Below are positions 25,364 through 32,933 of a DNA stretch of 33,422 nt, one piece after another. Position 1 is the first letter of the stretch, and each line of letters begins with the position of its first letter. Under the pieces are notes generated by a model that ran no database searches, had not been told where the DNA came from, and saw only the letters and a list, made by a program, of their open reading frames with translations. The translations under genes were made by a program, and so were the position numbers. Source of the DNA: Methanomicrobiales archaeon (GTDB taxonomy: Archaea; Halobacteriota; Methanomicrobia; Methanomicrobiales; Methanospirillaceae). The stretch lies in contig JANYBK010000070.1 in assembly GCA_025360805.1 (NCBI GenBank), forward strand, positions 1-33,422, written 5' to 3'.

Positions 25364-26455
25364 TTAACTATTAACCGAAAAAACATCGGTTAACGTCCCG
25401 GATGTACCATCAGTGTTCGTCAGAACGAGGCTCCATGACCCTGCAGATCCTGTGGGTATGTTGAAGAAGCATTTTATCTCTGTCTCGCTGTTGCGCGTTA
25501 CGGTCGATGCAAGAATATCTGCATTCCCGCTTTTGGTCAGCTTGCCGGTAATGCCATCCTTGAAATTAGAGCCATGTACGTTTATCGGTACATAAGACCC
25601 GGAGAAAGCGAATTTTGGATCATCTATGGAAGAGATACTGATACCCCCCGTTGAAGATGTGGTAGTTGTGGCAGTTGGATTCGCATTCACCCGAACCCTG
25701 AAACCATCGTAGTAACGGGTCGACTGACCATCCGGGTTACCAACAATGATATCCCATGTTCCAATGGTGGCATTTGCGGGAAGTGTAAAAGTACACGAGA
25801 TCTGCGATGCAGATTGGACATTAACATTTGTTGCAGAGATATTCACGCTGGAAACCCGTGCGAGGATAACGGATGCCCCACTCTGAAATCCAACACCCCG
25901 GAGATCTGAAATAGCGACTGATGTTCCGGCCACTCCATTGTCCGGGGTAATATCTGTTATCTTGGGTTTAATTGCCAGTGTTTTTGTTATTTCGGGTTTC
26001 GTTGTTGTAACGGTACCGGTACTTGTGGCAGTTACTACGGCAGTAATAACAGTAGGTTGCGTGATAGAAACCTTGGATGGATCAACATGAATTACTTTAA
26101 CCGTGTTGACTTTTTCAAATGCAGACCGCGGAATGGTCAGGGTTTGCGAATCAACACGGTACCCCCAGCTCCCGTCTTTATTCCGGTAAATAAATGCCCG
26201 TTCGTAGGAATCGGATCCCGCATTATAGTTAAGAATAAGATAGCCTGTGTCTGCGGCACCGTTTGGACTTCTGACAATATCTCCGGCAATGTACAGGGCG
26301 GTAGTTCCGGAGGGAGTCTTTGTTGCAGTGGTTTGTGCAGGCGTAGTATTTACATGCGTAGTATTTACTGACGCAGAATCCGTGCAGCCGGCAATGAACA
26401 CTCCTGCGATAAGAACGACCAGAATGGCAATGACAAAACGTGATATTCTGCTCAT
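25364..26455 (-). CDS. Lipoprotein with two TIG/IPT-like domains
   Basis: This is an extracytoplasmic protein of 363 residues. Residues 1-25 form a signal peptide with a hydrophobic core (FVIAILVVLIAGVFIAG) ending in a lipobox Cys (IAGC). A Thr/Ala-rich linker follows, then a small domain (LYIAGDIVRSPNGAADTGYL, about 55-125). Two immunoglobulin-like TIG/IPT domains follow: about 165-260 (KITDITPDNGVAGTSVAIS) and about 278-362 (ISSIDDPKFAFSGSYVPINV). Similar multi-domain surface lipoproteins are common in Methanomicrobiales; the ligand is unknown. It is divergent from the radical SAM gene and convergent with pelota, separated by a short AT-rich gap. Confidence 0.85.
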   Translation of the reverse strand: MSRISRFVIAILVVLIAGVFIAGCTDSASVNTTHVNTTPAQTTATKTPSGTTALYIAGDIVRSPNGAADTGYLILNYNAGSDSYERAFIYRNKDGSWGYRVDSQTLTIPRSAFEKVNTVKVIHVDPSKVSITQPTVITAVVTATSTGTVTTTKPEITKTLAIKPKITDITPDNGVAGTSVAISDLRGVGFQSGASVILARVSSVNISATNVNVQSASQISCTFTLPANATIGTWDIIVGNPDGQSTRYYDGFRVRVNANPTATTTTSSTGGISISSIDDPKFAFSGSYVPINVHGSNFKDGITGKLTKSGNADILASTVTRNSETEIKCFFNIPTGSAGSWSLVLTNTDGTSGTLTDVFSVNS

Positions 26456-26563
26456 AATGAATTGTTTGGCCCGGATACTATTAAAAAAACCGGTTTAACT
26501 CACAGTAAAAGAATAATGATAATACCGTTTAAAAAGAGAACAACAAATAAGGAAATCCATTTT

Positions 26564-27730
26564 ATGAAAAGTCCTTTTCACATCATGCTCATCCCTACTC
26601 TGGGCTGTCCTGCCCATTGCAGTTACTGCTGGAGTTCAGAAGCCGGATCTCCAAAGATGAGCATTGATACGGTAAAAGAAACAGTGGCATGGCTTAAGAA
26701 TTTTAAAAACGATCAAATCACCATCACCTTCCATGGCGGTGAACCGCTCCTTGGAGGCGTGGACTTTTACCGTCAGGCACTTCCCTTGATCTCTGAAGGA
26801 TTAGCCCACCTCAAACCCACGTTTGCCATGCAGAGTAACCTCTGGCTGCTTACGCCCGAGCTTGCTGACATTCTTGCGAAATACAATGTGCCGATTGGCA
26901 CCAGCATCGATGGCCCTGAATCTCTCAATGACTCTCAGCGGGGTAACGGTTATTTTAAAAAAACCATGCAGGGCTACGAACTGGCAAAGGCACATGGCCT
27001 TCAGGTCCGGTTCATCTGCACATTCACCGGCGAATCCGTAAAACAGAAAGAAGAGATCTTCCGGTTTTTCTTAACCAACGGTTTTGTGATGAAACTCCAT
27101 CCCGCACTGCCGTCCCTGCGCAGCGAAAATCCAAAGCAGTGGGCGCTTGAACCTGCTGTATATGGGGAACTGCTTGTCTTTTTGCTTGACAAATATCTCG
27201 AAAACATGGGCAGGATTGAGATCATGAACATCAATGACCTTTGCCGGTGCGTCTCTACACGGAGGGGTTCGGTCTGTACATTTGCCGATTGCATGGGAAG
27301 CACCTTTGCCATTGGTCCGGATGGGAGCATCTACCCATGTTACCGTTTTGTTGGTATGGATGAGTGGGTGATGGGCAATGTGTGTGATCAGCCTTCTGCA
27401 GAAACACTCGCAAATACGTCTGCAGGGAAACGGATGCAGGCTTACAAGGAATTTGTTGACATCTCATGCAGGGAATGCCCGCATATCAGTTACTGCCGGG
27501 GCGGGTGTCCTTACAATGCGATTGTCCCAACCGGGGGGGAGATACGGGGTGTCGATCCTCATTGCCTTGCCTACAAACGAATCTTTGACGAGATGAACGA
27601 TCGGGTCAACAAGGAGATGTTTGGATCCGACGACATGGATATGGATGCCTTTTTGCCATTTGGATCCCGGCCGAAGCGAGCGAAAAAAGCAGGAATAATG
27701 ACCCTGGTGCACTCGGTGCTTTCAAAATAG
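26564..27730 (+). CDS. SPASM-domain radical SAM protein, putative peptide-modifying (Mhun_1560-like family)
   Basis: Radical SAM enzymes of this class use an iron-sulfur cluster and S-adenosylmethionine; SPASM members often modify peptides or act as sulfatase-maturase-like enzymes. From the ATG at 26564 the protein has 388 residues. The cluster motif is C15-x3-C19-x2-C22 (LGCPAHCSYCW), followed by FHGGEPLLGG near residue 65. The SPASM-type region has many Cys: LCRCVSTRRGSVCTFADC, IYPCYRF, DISCRECPHISYCRGGCPY and DPHC. From memory it resembles the methanogen family named after Mhun_1560; this needs a profile search. AAGGAA precedes the start. No standard precursor peptide is obvious next to it. 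Confidence 0.82.
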   Translation: MKSPFHIMLIPTLGCPAHCSYCWSSEAGSPKMSIDTVKETVAWLKNFKNDQITITFHGGEPLLGGVDFYRQALPLISEGLAHLKPTFAMQSNLWLLTPELADILAKYNVPIGTSIDGPESLNDSQRGNGYFKKTMQGYELAKAHGLQVRFICTFTGESVKQKEEIFRFFLTNGFVMKLHPALPSLRSENPKQWALEPAVYGELLVFLLDKYLENMGRIEIMNINDLCRCVSTRRGSVCTFADCMGSTFAIGPDGSIYPCYRFVGMDEWVMGNVCDQPSAETLANTSAGKRMQAYKEFVDISCRECPHISYCRGGCPYNAIVPTGGEIRGVDPHCLAYKRIFDEMNDRVNKEMFGSDDMDMDAFLPFGSRPKRAKKAGIMTLVHSVLSK

Positions 27731-27820
27731 GAAACACATATTCATTATTTTTTAAAGGTTTTTTCATGAAATCTAGGTTTTTAGAAAGACTTATCGTATC
27801 AAAATTATGACAAGAAAATA

Positions 27821-28336
27821 ATGTCAAAAATTTGCCAAGCCTGCGGAAAAACTCATGAGGCTGCAAAAACATGCCCTTATTGTGGAGCTGCGGTACCGCC
27901 ACCTCCTGTACCCGAGGTTATAGTTCAAATTCCGGAAGATAAACGGACATGCTCAATCTGCGGAAAAACTCATCAGGCGGCAAAAATATGTCCTTATTGC
28001 GGCGTAGCGGTACCGCCACCTCCTATAAAAAATGTGAATCCCGATGTTATGGTTCAAATGCAGGAATATAAACGGACATGCCGAAATTGTGGAAAAATAT
28101 GGCATTCACTTGTATCAAGAGAGGGGCAATTAAGCTATAAGGCAACTACCAATCAAATAGGCGCATGTGGAAGTAATATGCGATATGCATCAACTTGTTT
28201 TATGTGTGGAGGAAGTAGAGCCGCTCAAATGGATAGAAATACAGATGCCATTAAAAGCGAACTTGACAGATTAAAAACATGTCCCGACTGTGGGTCAAAA
28301 AATTATTCTGAAGATCTATTGACCTATGAAAGATAA
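27821..28336 (+). CDS. Zinc-ribbon protein with internal duplication
   Basis: The 171-residue protein is built from Cys-x2-Cys pairs. Units 1 and 2 are near copies: [18 protein letters not shown] and [18 protein letters not shown], each followed by a VPPPP linker. A third, diverged unit starts [16 protein letters not shown] and later has CFMCGG. A fourth pair is [14 protein letters not shown] near the C-terminus. These are zinc-ribbon-like modules and may bind nucleic acid or protein; no enzyme domain is visible. The start lacks a clear Shine-Dalgarno sequence. The gene lies in an AT-rich patch and overlaps the yidD start by 11 bases. Confidence 0.8.
   Translation: MSKICQACGKTHEAAKTCPYCGAAVPPPPVPEVIVQIPEDKRTCSICGKTHQAAKICPYCGVAVPPPPIKNVNPDVMVQMQEYKRTCRNCGKIWHSLVSREGQLSYKATTNQIGACGSNMRYASTCFMCGGSRAAQMDRNTDAIKSELDRLKTCPDCGSKNYSEDLLTYER
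27842..28080 (+). repeat. Tandem DNA duplication inside the zinc-ribbon gene
   Basis: The segment starting tgcggaaaaactcat at 27842 recurs at 27959 (117 bases, 39 codons later) with high identity through accgccacctcct. The following segment, with gttcaaat and ataaacggacatgc, recurs about 126 bases further on, so a third unit is partly preserved. This indicates recent in-frame expansion. Confidence 0.8.
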
Positions 28337-28565
28337 CCTGTTGGTATTTGTATCAATCACATTAATAAAAAAAATATGGCATGGGCATTTAGGAAGCCAT
28401 TATAAATCAAAAGGAAATATAATCTGCCGATTTTACCCGTCGTGTTCAAATTACGCAATTATGGCATTAGAAAAATATGGCTTTCTAAAAGGTTGGTTTT
28501 TGACATACAAACGCATAAAAAGATGTATTCCCCAAAATACCGATTCTTGTATTGATTTACCCTAA
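28326..28565 (+). CDS. yidD: YidD-family protein (membrane protein insertion efficiency factor)
   Basis: The 79-residue protein carries the family core: [20 protein letters not shown] followed by [14 protein letters not shown], with conserved Cys, Tyr-Pro-Ser-Cys-Ser and the Arg-x2-Arg-Cys end. In bacteria YidD is a small membrane-associated protein that helps YidC insert proteins, and its gene usually lies beside yidC or rnpA. The family is mainly bacterial, so its presence in an archaeal context is unusual. The usual GGYDPVP end is replaced by SCIDLP. It overlaps the zinc-ribbon gene by 11 bases and has AT-rich codon use, consistent with transfer. Confidence 0.87.
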   Translation: MKDNLLVFVSITLIKKIWHGHLGSHYKSKGNIICRFYPSCSNYAIMALEKYGFLKGWFLTYKRIKRCIPQNTDSCIDLP

Positions 28566-28622
28566 TACAGACAGATTATATTCCCTAGAAAACTTTTTAC
28601 CGCGTAGTGATAATGAGGTTAT

Positions 28623-28916
28623 ATGGGAAAAGGGAGTCATGAAGGTTCTGTGCAGTTATATCATTCATTTAATGAGGCATTTGATTATTTAATGCAAAAT
28701 GGTTCAAGTGAATTAAAAACTGCAAGAAATACAGTTTTCAAAGCAATTGCATCTGAAACTAACGATAGTCGGAAAGTAATTAAATTTTCTCAAAAGGTAA
28801 ACCAAAAAGAAGAGGATTATGCACGATGTTTTTCCTGTTGTTGGAGTCATTATAATAATTGCGATGGGACTTGGATAGGAATGTATTGTAGGTCATTAGA
28901 CCAAACAATTCGTTAA
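28623..28916 (+). CDS. Small uncharacterised protein with Cys-rich C-terminus
   Basis: I do not recognise this 97-residue protein. GAGG lies 4 bases before the ATG. The first 65 residues look helical and charged (YHSFNEAFDYLMQNGSSELK). The end is rich in Cys and aromatics: ARCFSCCWSHYNNCDGTW then IGMYC, five Cys within 23 residues, possibly a metal site or disulfide knot. It belongs to the AT-rich patch with the zinc-ribbon and yidD genes, 57 bases after yidD. A role as substrate of the nearby radical SAM enzyme can be imagined but nothing here proves it. It could also be a cargo gene of the transferred segment. Confidence 0.6.
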   Translation: MGKGSHEGSVQLYHSFNEAFDYLMQNGSSELKTARNTVFKAIASETNDSRKVIKFSQKVNQKEEDYARCFSCCWSHYNNCDGTWIGMYCRSLDQTIR

Positions 28917-29024
28917 GCGCTTTAAGAAGTTAAAGCAAAAAGACAACGTTTAGAAACGTTTACTTTGAGTTTCCCTTAAAAAAAAACATCCAGAATTTTT
29001 CCGGGAGAGAAATTTAAAAAAAAT

Positions 29025-29702
29025 TTATTCTTCTTTCTTCTCAGGTTTCTTGTAGCTCTCGACAAGAACGATCTCAGAGATGCCCTTGATCTGCTCAAAA
29101 CCCTCGTGGATGATCCGGCCGCGCCAGAGCATCCAGCGGCGGTCGTAATTGATGCCTGCCGGGAGGGTAACGGTTGCCTTTTCATCTTCAAGAGTTGCTT
29201 CCATATCCCTTCCTGCATACAGGCGGATGAGACCTTTAAGCTCTTCGAGCGGGTCGGTGACTTCTTCTTCAATCTTATAATGGTAGACAAGTGTCTGACC
29301 CGCGAGGGGTGCATTGAAGTCCACAATCACGCGGTTACCGATTACATCGACAACAGTCCCTTCACCGTGCTCTTCCATCTTGACCGGCATACCGCGGACC
29401 GGTTTCTGGGTGAACTTGTTCTTGGGATAGGACTGAACACGTTTCATATCGCGTTCCCCGAATGCTTTTTCGGGTAGAACGGTTATATCGCCCTCCGCTC
29501 CAGCTTCCTTACCCACAAGTGCTTCGTCAAGACCCAGAATCACATGCTTCTGGCCGACACAGACAGTTACCGGGCCGTAGATCGCATTTTCGCTGTGAAT
29601 ACCGGCAGTTTTTGCTTCTTCTTCAAATGTTGAATCAAAAACATTACCATTCACACTGCCCGTATAGCTCAGTTTGATAAAATCTCCTTCTTTTATTGCC
29701 AT
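29025..29702 (-). CDS. FKBP-type peptidyl-prolyl cis-trans isomerase (long archaeal/SlyD-like type)
   Basis: The protein catalyses proline isomerisation and usually has chaperone activity in the cytoplasm. The 225-residue protein starts MAIKEGDFIKLSYTGSVNGN with the FKBP strand, followed by FDSTFEEEA, then VCVGQKHVILGLDEALVGKE, the conserved FKBP core. An insert-in-flap domain (about 85-130, VRGMPVKMEEHGEGTVVDVI) follows, then ADFNAPLAG-type closure seen here as VIVDFNAPLAGQTLVYHY. A C-terminal extension of about 75 residues is typical of long archaeal FKBPs. No signal peptide is present. It is divergent from the CYTH gene across 55 bases. Confidence 0.93.
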   Translation of the reverse strand: MAIKEGDFIKLSYTGSVNGNVFDSTFEEEAKTAGIHSENAIYGPVTVCVGQKHVILGLDEALVGKEAGAEGDITVLPEKAFGERDMKRVQSYPKNKFTQKPVRGMPVKMEEHGEGTVVDVIGNRVIVDFNAPLAGQTLVYHYKIEEEVTDPLEELKGLIRLYAGRDMEATLEDEKATVTLPAGINYDRRWMLWRGRIIHEGFEQIKGISEIVLVESYKKPEKKEE

Positions 29703-29757
29703 GCTTCACCTGACTATATTAAATCGCAACGATGACAGATAAAAGTGTGGCACACCT

Positions 29758-30300
29758 ATGCTCGAAGTTGAATTGAAAGTTAAGGTCCCTTCGCTTGAAC
29801 CCGTCCGCAAACAACTGCTTATGAAAGGAGCGGTATGTTCAGGCAGGATACACGAGCACGATATTTATTATAATGCTCCCCATCGTGACTTTGGCGTAAC
29901 TGACGAGGCAGTCCGTGTCCGGTACACCAACAATCACGCTGTAGTCACATACAAAGGGGCGAAGATTAAAAAGTTTGGGCTCAAGGCGCGTGAAGAGCTG
30001 AATACTGCTGTGGAATCCGGCGAAGTGTTTGAAAAGATGCTCAACCGTCTTGGCTTTACAAAAACCACTGAAGTTAACAAGTGGCGCGAGAACTACCGGT
30101 ACGCGGAAGCTGCTATCTCACTGGATGAAGTTGATGAGCTTGGCACTTTTGTCGAGATCGAGATCATGGCAGAAGATGAGAATTCAAATGCCTCTGAAGT
30201 AATTGAAAGAATAGCAAAAGAGATTGGTGTATCCGGCGAGTCAATTCTCGCCTCGTACCTTGAACTGCTGCTCTCTAAACGGACAGCAGTTCAATTTTGA
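29758..30300 (+). CDS. CYTH-domain protein (class IV adenylate cyclase CyaB / triphosphatase family)
   Basis: CYTH proteins form a beta-tunnel that binds metal and triphosphate; members hydrolyse inorganic or thiamine triphosphate or make cAMP. The 180-residue protein begins with the signature ExExK (MLEVELKVKV). It then has DIYYNAP, EAVRVRYTN and VVTYKGAKIKKFGLKAREEL, and ends with ISLDEVDELGTFVEIEIMA. The charged tunnel residues are all present. Which triphosphate it uses cannot be told from sequence. Its 3' end overlaps the convergent metallophosphoesterase gene by 26 bases. Confidence 0.9.
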   Translation: MLEVELKVKVPSLEPVRKQLLMKGAVCSGRIHEHDIYYNAPHRDFGVTDEAVRVRYTNNHAVVTYKGAKIKKFGLKAREELNTAVESGEVFEKMLNRLGFTKTTEVNKWRENYRYAEAAISLDEVDELGTFVEIEIMAEDENSNASEVIERIAKEIGVSGESILASYLELLLSKRTAVQF

Positions 30301-30916
30301 TATCTTTGGCATCGTTGCCGAAGTGTATCATCGCACAGTACCCGTCCATTGCCGGGCCGGGATTAACAATTTTTACTCCGTCAACTTCCATAATGCCCCG
30401 TGCCTCGTGAATGTGGGCACAGCACACGAGATCAAAAGATTTCATGTGCTTTCTTATGCTGTGACTCCCGATATGCTCATTCCCCGGTTTGTCGAGGATC
30501 TCATACGGGGGTGCATGGCAGAGCAGTACATTATGAATGGACTTTTGCATCTTTTTCGTAGCGCTGTTCAACACGTCATCTATCTGCTTGTCGGTCAGCT
30601 CGAACGGGGTTCCGAACGGTGTAGGGTTGGATCCGCCAACACCAGCGATCGTCATTTTGCCCAGATTGATACTGGAGCCATGAAGGCTGACAGTGTCTGA
30701 GTGTTCAAGTGTCTCGAGGATCTCACGCGGGTCACAGTTTCCGGGAACTGCAAAGCACGGTACATCGATACGTGAAAGCACGTCGTCGACCGTGTCAACT
30801 GGACCCATATTGGTGATATCTCCTGCAATAAATACCGCTTCCGGATTCAATTCCAGAAATGAATCAATCTTACCAAATTGACCATGGAGATCTGCTATCA
30901 ATAGCACATCTTTCAT
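30275..30916 (-). CDS. Calcineurin-like metallophosphoesterase
   Basis: The 213-residue protein carries the metallophosphoesterase motifs in order: LIADLHGQ (D-x-H), FIAGDITNMG (GD), VPGNCDPRE (GNxD), LLCHAPPY, and CCAHIHEARG (the GHxH motif, here AHIH). Such enzymes use two metal ions to cleave phosphomono- or diesters; substrate is unknown. Length matches the small archaeal MPE family (YfcE/MJ0936-like phosphodiesterases). It is convergent with the CYTH gene, overlapping by 26 bases. Confidence 0.92.
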   Translation of the reverse strand: MKDVLLIADLHGQFGKIDSFLELNPEAVFIAGDITNMGPVDTVDDVLSRIDVPCFAVPGNCDPREILETLEHSDTVSLHGSSINLGKMTIAGVGGSNPTPFGTPFELTDKQIDDVLNSATKKMQKSIHNVLLCHAPPYEILDKPGNEHIGSHSIRKHMKSFDLVCCAHIHEARGIMEVDGVKIVNPGPAMDGYCAMIHFGNDAKDIKIELLSV

Positions 30917-30936
30917 GGTATATCATTTGAAGGGGG

Positions 30937-31062
30937 TCTAAAAAACCTTACCGCAGGTTCACTCCACGAACTCGTGATTTTTCCAGCCAAAGCTGGTTTT
31001 CCAGAGACTTTTTTAGTTTCTTTAAGGCGTGCACGCGCGGTTGTTCAGGAGAGCGGGGTCCC
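30937..31062 (-). pseudogene. Remnant of the 3' end of a radical SAM gene
   Basis: Read on the minus strand from 31062, the sequence gives GTPLS, a TGA stop (31045-31047), then TTARARLKETKKVSGKPA and on to SSWSEPAVRFFR. This aligns without gaps to the last 42 residues of the radical SAM protein at the right edge (GTPLAGTTARPLLKETEKV and on to GSWTDPEIRFFR); by hand, 26 of 42 positions match. No coding similarity continues upstream, where the TMEM175-like gene ends at 31119. The terminal stop codon is also lost. It is a truncated, inactive copy. Confidence 0.75.
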
Positions 31063-31093
31063 CCCTTGACATAACCCGGGGCCGGTATCATAA

Positions 31094-31108
31094 CGGGGAG
31101 TTTCCCCG
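31094..31108 (-). terminator. Small stem-loop after the TMEM175-like gene
   Basis: CGGGGA and TCCCCG form a 6-bp perfect stem with a 3-base loop, about 10 bases beyond the stop codon on the minus strand. No T-run follows in that direction, so a termination role is uncertain. Confidence 0.25.
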
Positions 31109-31118
31109 CAGGGCGGCC

Positions 31119-32444
31119 TTAATCATTTCGGGAGAGCAGGAAAAAGGCGATACACGGGATCAAGTAAAGGATGGTTTCCGGGATGAGGCCAAATGAGGAA
31201 ACCTGGCTGTCAATAAGCAGTCCGGCAACTGCGGTTATTGGGAAAAAAAGGAGCCGCAGGGAAATATTGTTCACCCGCGCCGCGCCCACTCCCGGATAGA
31301 TAAGCCTCCCACTTCCAGAAGCATGTTTCCAGAGGATAATCATGATCAGACCGGAGATGAGGACATTGGCGTGAAACAGGATCCCATACGGAACCGGCAT
31401 GTCGGAGATCGAATACAGGAGCGATGTTAGTGGCATGAAAATGAGAGCGAGGACAAAAATGAAGGAGACATATACGAAATACCGGTCAAGTGCACGGATG
31501 TATCGCAACATTTCGAAGAACAGGATATACAATATTGCAAAGATGATGAACAGGAAGACAAAAGTCACCAGATCCCCCAGTACCCCGTCACCCATGTATT
31601 CCGTAAGGAGTGTCAGGTCATCACTGCCGGATAACTTGGGCAGAGGGATATTGTTCCTGATGATAAGCGTCATAATAAAGGCAAAGACCCCGTTCATCAT
31701 GATCTCGAACATGTCTTGCGGGACTATCCCTTTGCAGATACTGTCCGGGCTGTGATTACTACACTCGGTTTCCTTAACGATACCACTGTCAATCCTGCAG
31801 CTCCCCCCGCTTGCCTTAAGATTTCTCCAGGAGAATAACGATGTGAGTGCAAACGCCCCCATGGTAATATAGTAAATGTATTGTGTGTAGGGAAGATCAC
31901 AGGCTGCAAGGATGATGCCGGCAACTGCAGTTACCGGCAGAAAGATCATCTTGAGCGTTATGCAATCCATCTGCCAGCCGAAAACACCGGGCCTCATCAC
32001 CGCTGGTGTGCGGGTGATATGGACCCACTCGAAAAAAAGGAAAAGACCCAGAAGGAGCATGATGCAATGGAACAGGACCGAAAAAAAGGATTTATTCGGA
32101 AAAAACACCGTGTAATGGCACCATACCGGTATCATAATCAATAGCATCAGGACAGCAATGTGGAGATAAAGATAGGTCCGGTCAATGCGGGCAACCATGT
32201 GAAAAACATGAAACGCGAGGATCCATATCATACCGATGATCAGGTATGCGGTGAGAAAACTCAGGATATCCGGAAGCTGCAAAAGCCCGAAAACATGTGG
32301 TGATACCCTCTCGATCACATCGCCGAATGCCGGTATCCGGATCTTGGTAAAGAGAAGAAGCAGTGTAAAGACGAAGATTGAATTCGTCAGCCTGCCGATA
32401 TTTACCTTTGTTACCGGTCCTTCCGTACCAATATCCTGAGGCAT
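31119..32444 (-). CDS. TMEM175/DUF1211-like membrane protein with two tandem units
   Basis: The 441-residue protein has about 12 predicted membrane helices in two similar halves. Each half begins with a helix resembling the DGVFAIAITLL helix of TMEM175 potassium channels: NSIFVFTLLLLFTKIRIP in half 1 and NGVFAFIMTLIIRNNIPLP in half 2. Each then has an Arg-x2-Asp-Arg motif (HMVARIDRTYLYL; RYIRALDRYFVYV) and closes with a matching segment (ITLKMIFLPVTAVAGIIL; ISLRLLFFPITAVAGLLI). The hallmark FSD is replaced by LTN and MMN. Prokaryotic members are usually single-unit proteins; this two-unit layout is like animal TMEM175. Ion conduction is therefore plausible but unproven. I use the ATG at 32444; a TTG three codons earlier is possible. 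Confidence 0.7.
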   Translation of the reverse strand: MPQDIGTEGPVTKVNIGRLTNSIFVFTLLLLFTKIRIPAFGDVIERVSPHVFGLLQLPDILSFLTAYLIIGMIWILAFHVFHMVARIDRTYLYLHIAVLMLLIMIPVWCHYTVFFPNKSFFSVLFHCIMLLLGLFLFFEWVHITRTPAVMRPGVFGWQMDCITLKMIFLPVTAVAGIILAACDLPYTQYIYYITMGAFALTSLFSWRNLKASGGSCRIDSGIVKETECSNHSPDSICKGIVPQDMFEIMMNGVFAFIMTLIIRNNIPLPKLSGSDDLTLLTEYMGDGVLGDLVTFVFLFIIFAILYILFFEMLRYIRALDRYFVYVSFIFVLALIFMPLTSLLYSISDMPVPYGILFHANVLISGLIMIILWKHASGSGRLIYPGVGAARVNNISLRLLFFPITAVAGLLIDSQVSSFGLIPETILYLIPCIAFFLLSRND

Positions 32445-32933
32445 TACGATCAATACGTATATGGGAAGGATTCGTGATAAGGTTCACGGACTATTTCTTC
32501 TAAAAGGACTGTGATTCGAAGCGGGAAAGGCGTTTAACCGTCATGGTTGTCAGCCGGGCCTCCAGATCGCTGACAAAAGAAAAAACCCGCGACTTGCAGT
32601 CTTCTTCTTTTTTTAGTGTCCCGGGTCTGGACGGTCAATCCGAAATACTCAATCTTTATCTCTGTAGAAATCATCTCAAAAACTCTGACGCTCTTTTTGG
32701 TCTCCGATTCCGCGTTCTGCCCCCCGCTGATGCATTCCCAGCTTTGTGATGACGTTGTATTACATGTAACTGACCTCCTCCCATCGCAAACCACCTCGCT
32801 CCTCAATCAGGATACCACTTGGCGCAAGATGGGGGCATAAACTCAAATGAGCAATGTTTTTTTTCTAGGCACATTCTTTAAAAAAATCCTCTGTTCCCGA
32901 TTTACAGGAAACCTTTGGTTTGAAATCCTGCAG
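32445..32933. other. 489-base spacer with no convincing gene
   Basis: The region between the TMEM175-like gene and the radical SAM stop holds short overlapping open frames on both strands (for example 90 codons on the minus strand at 32534-32806), but none has recognisable motifs. A GGAGGAGGT on the minus strand near 32775 is followed by ATG TAA, so it starts nothing. Promoter sequences for the minus-strand TMEM175-like gene should lie at its lower end (AT-rich stretch near 32445-32465). I see nothing else. Confidence 0.5.

Noticed and set aside
28945-28960. Inverted repeat AACGTTT-AG-AAACGTT downstream of the Cys-rich ORF
   Set aside because: Perfect 7-bp arms but a 2-base loop and no nearby promoter it would control; could be an operator or chance in AT-rich DNA.
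32534-32806. A 90-codon minus-strand ORF and an overlapping 68-codon plus-strand ORF
   Set aside because: No recognisable motif, no suitable ribosome binding site, and overlap of both strands; kept only as part of the spacer description.
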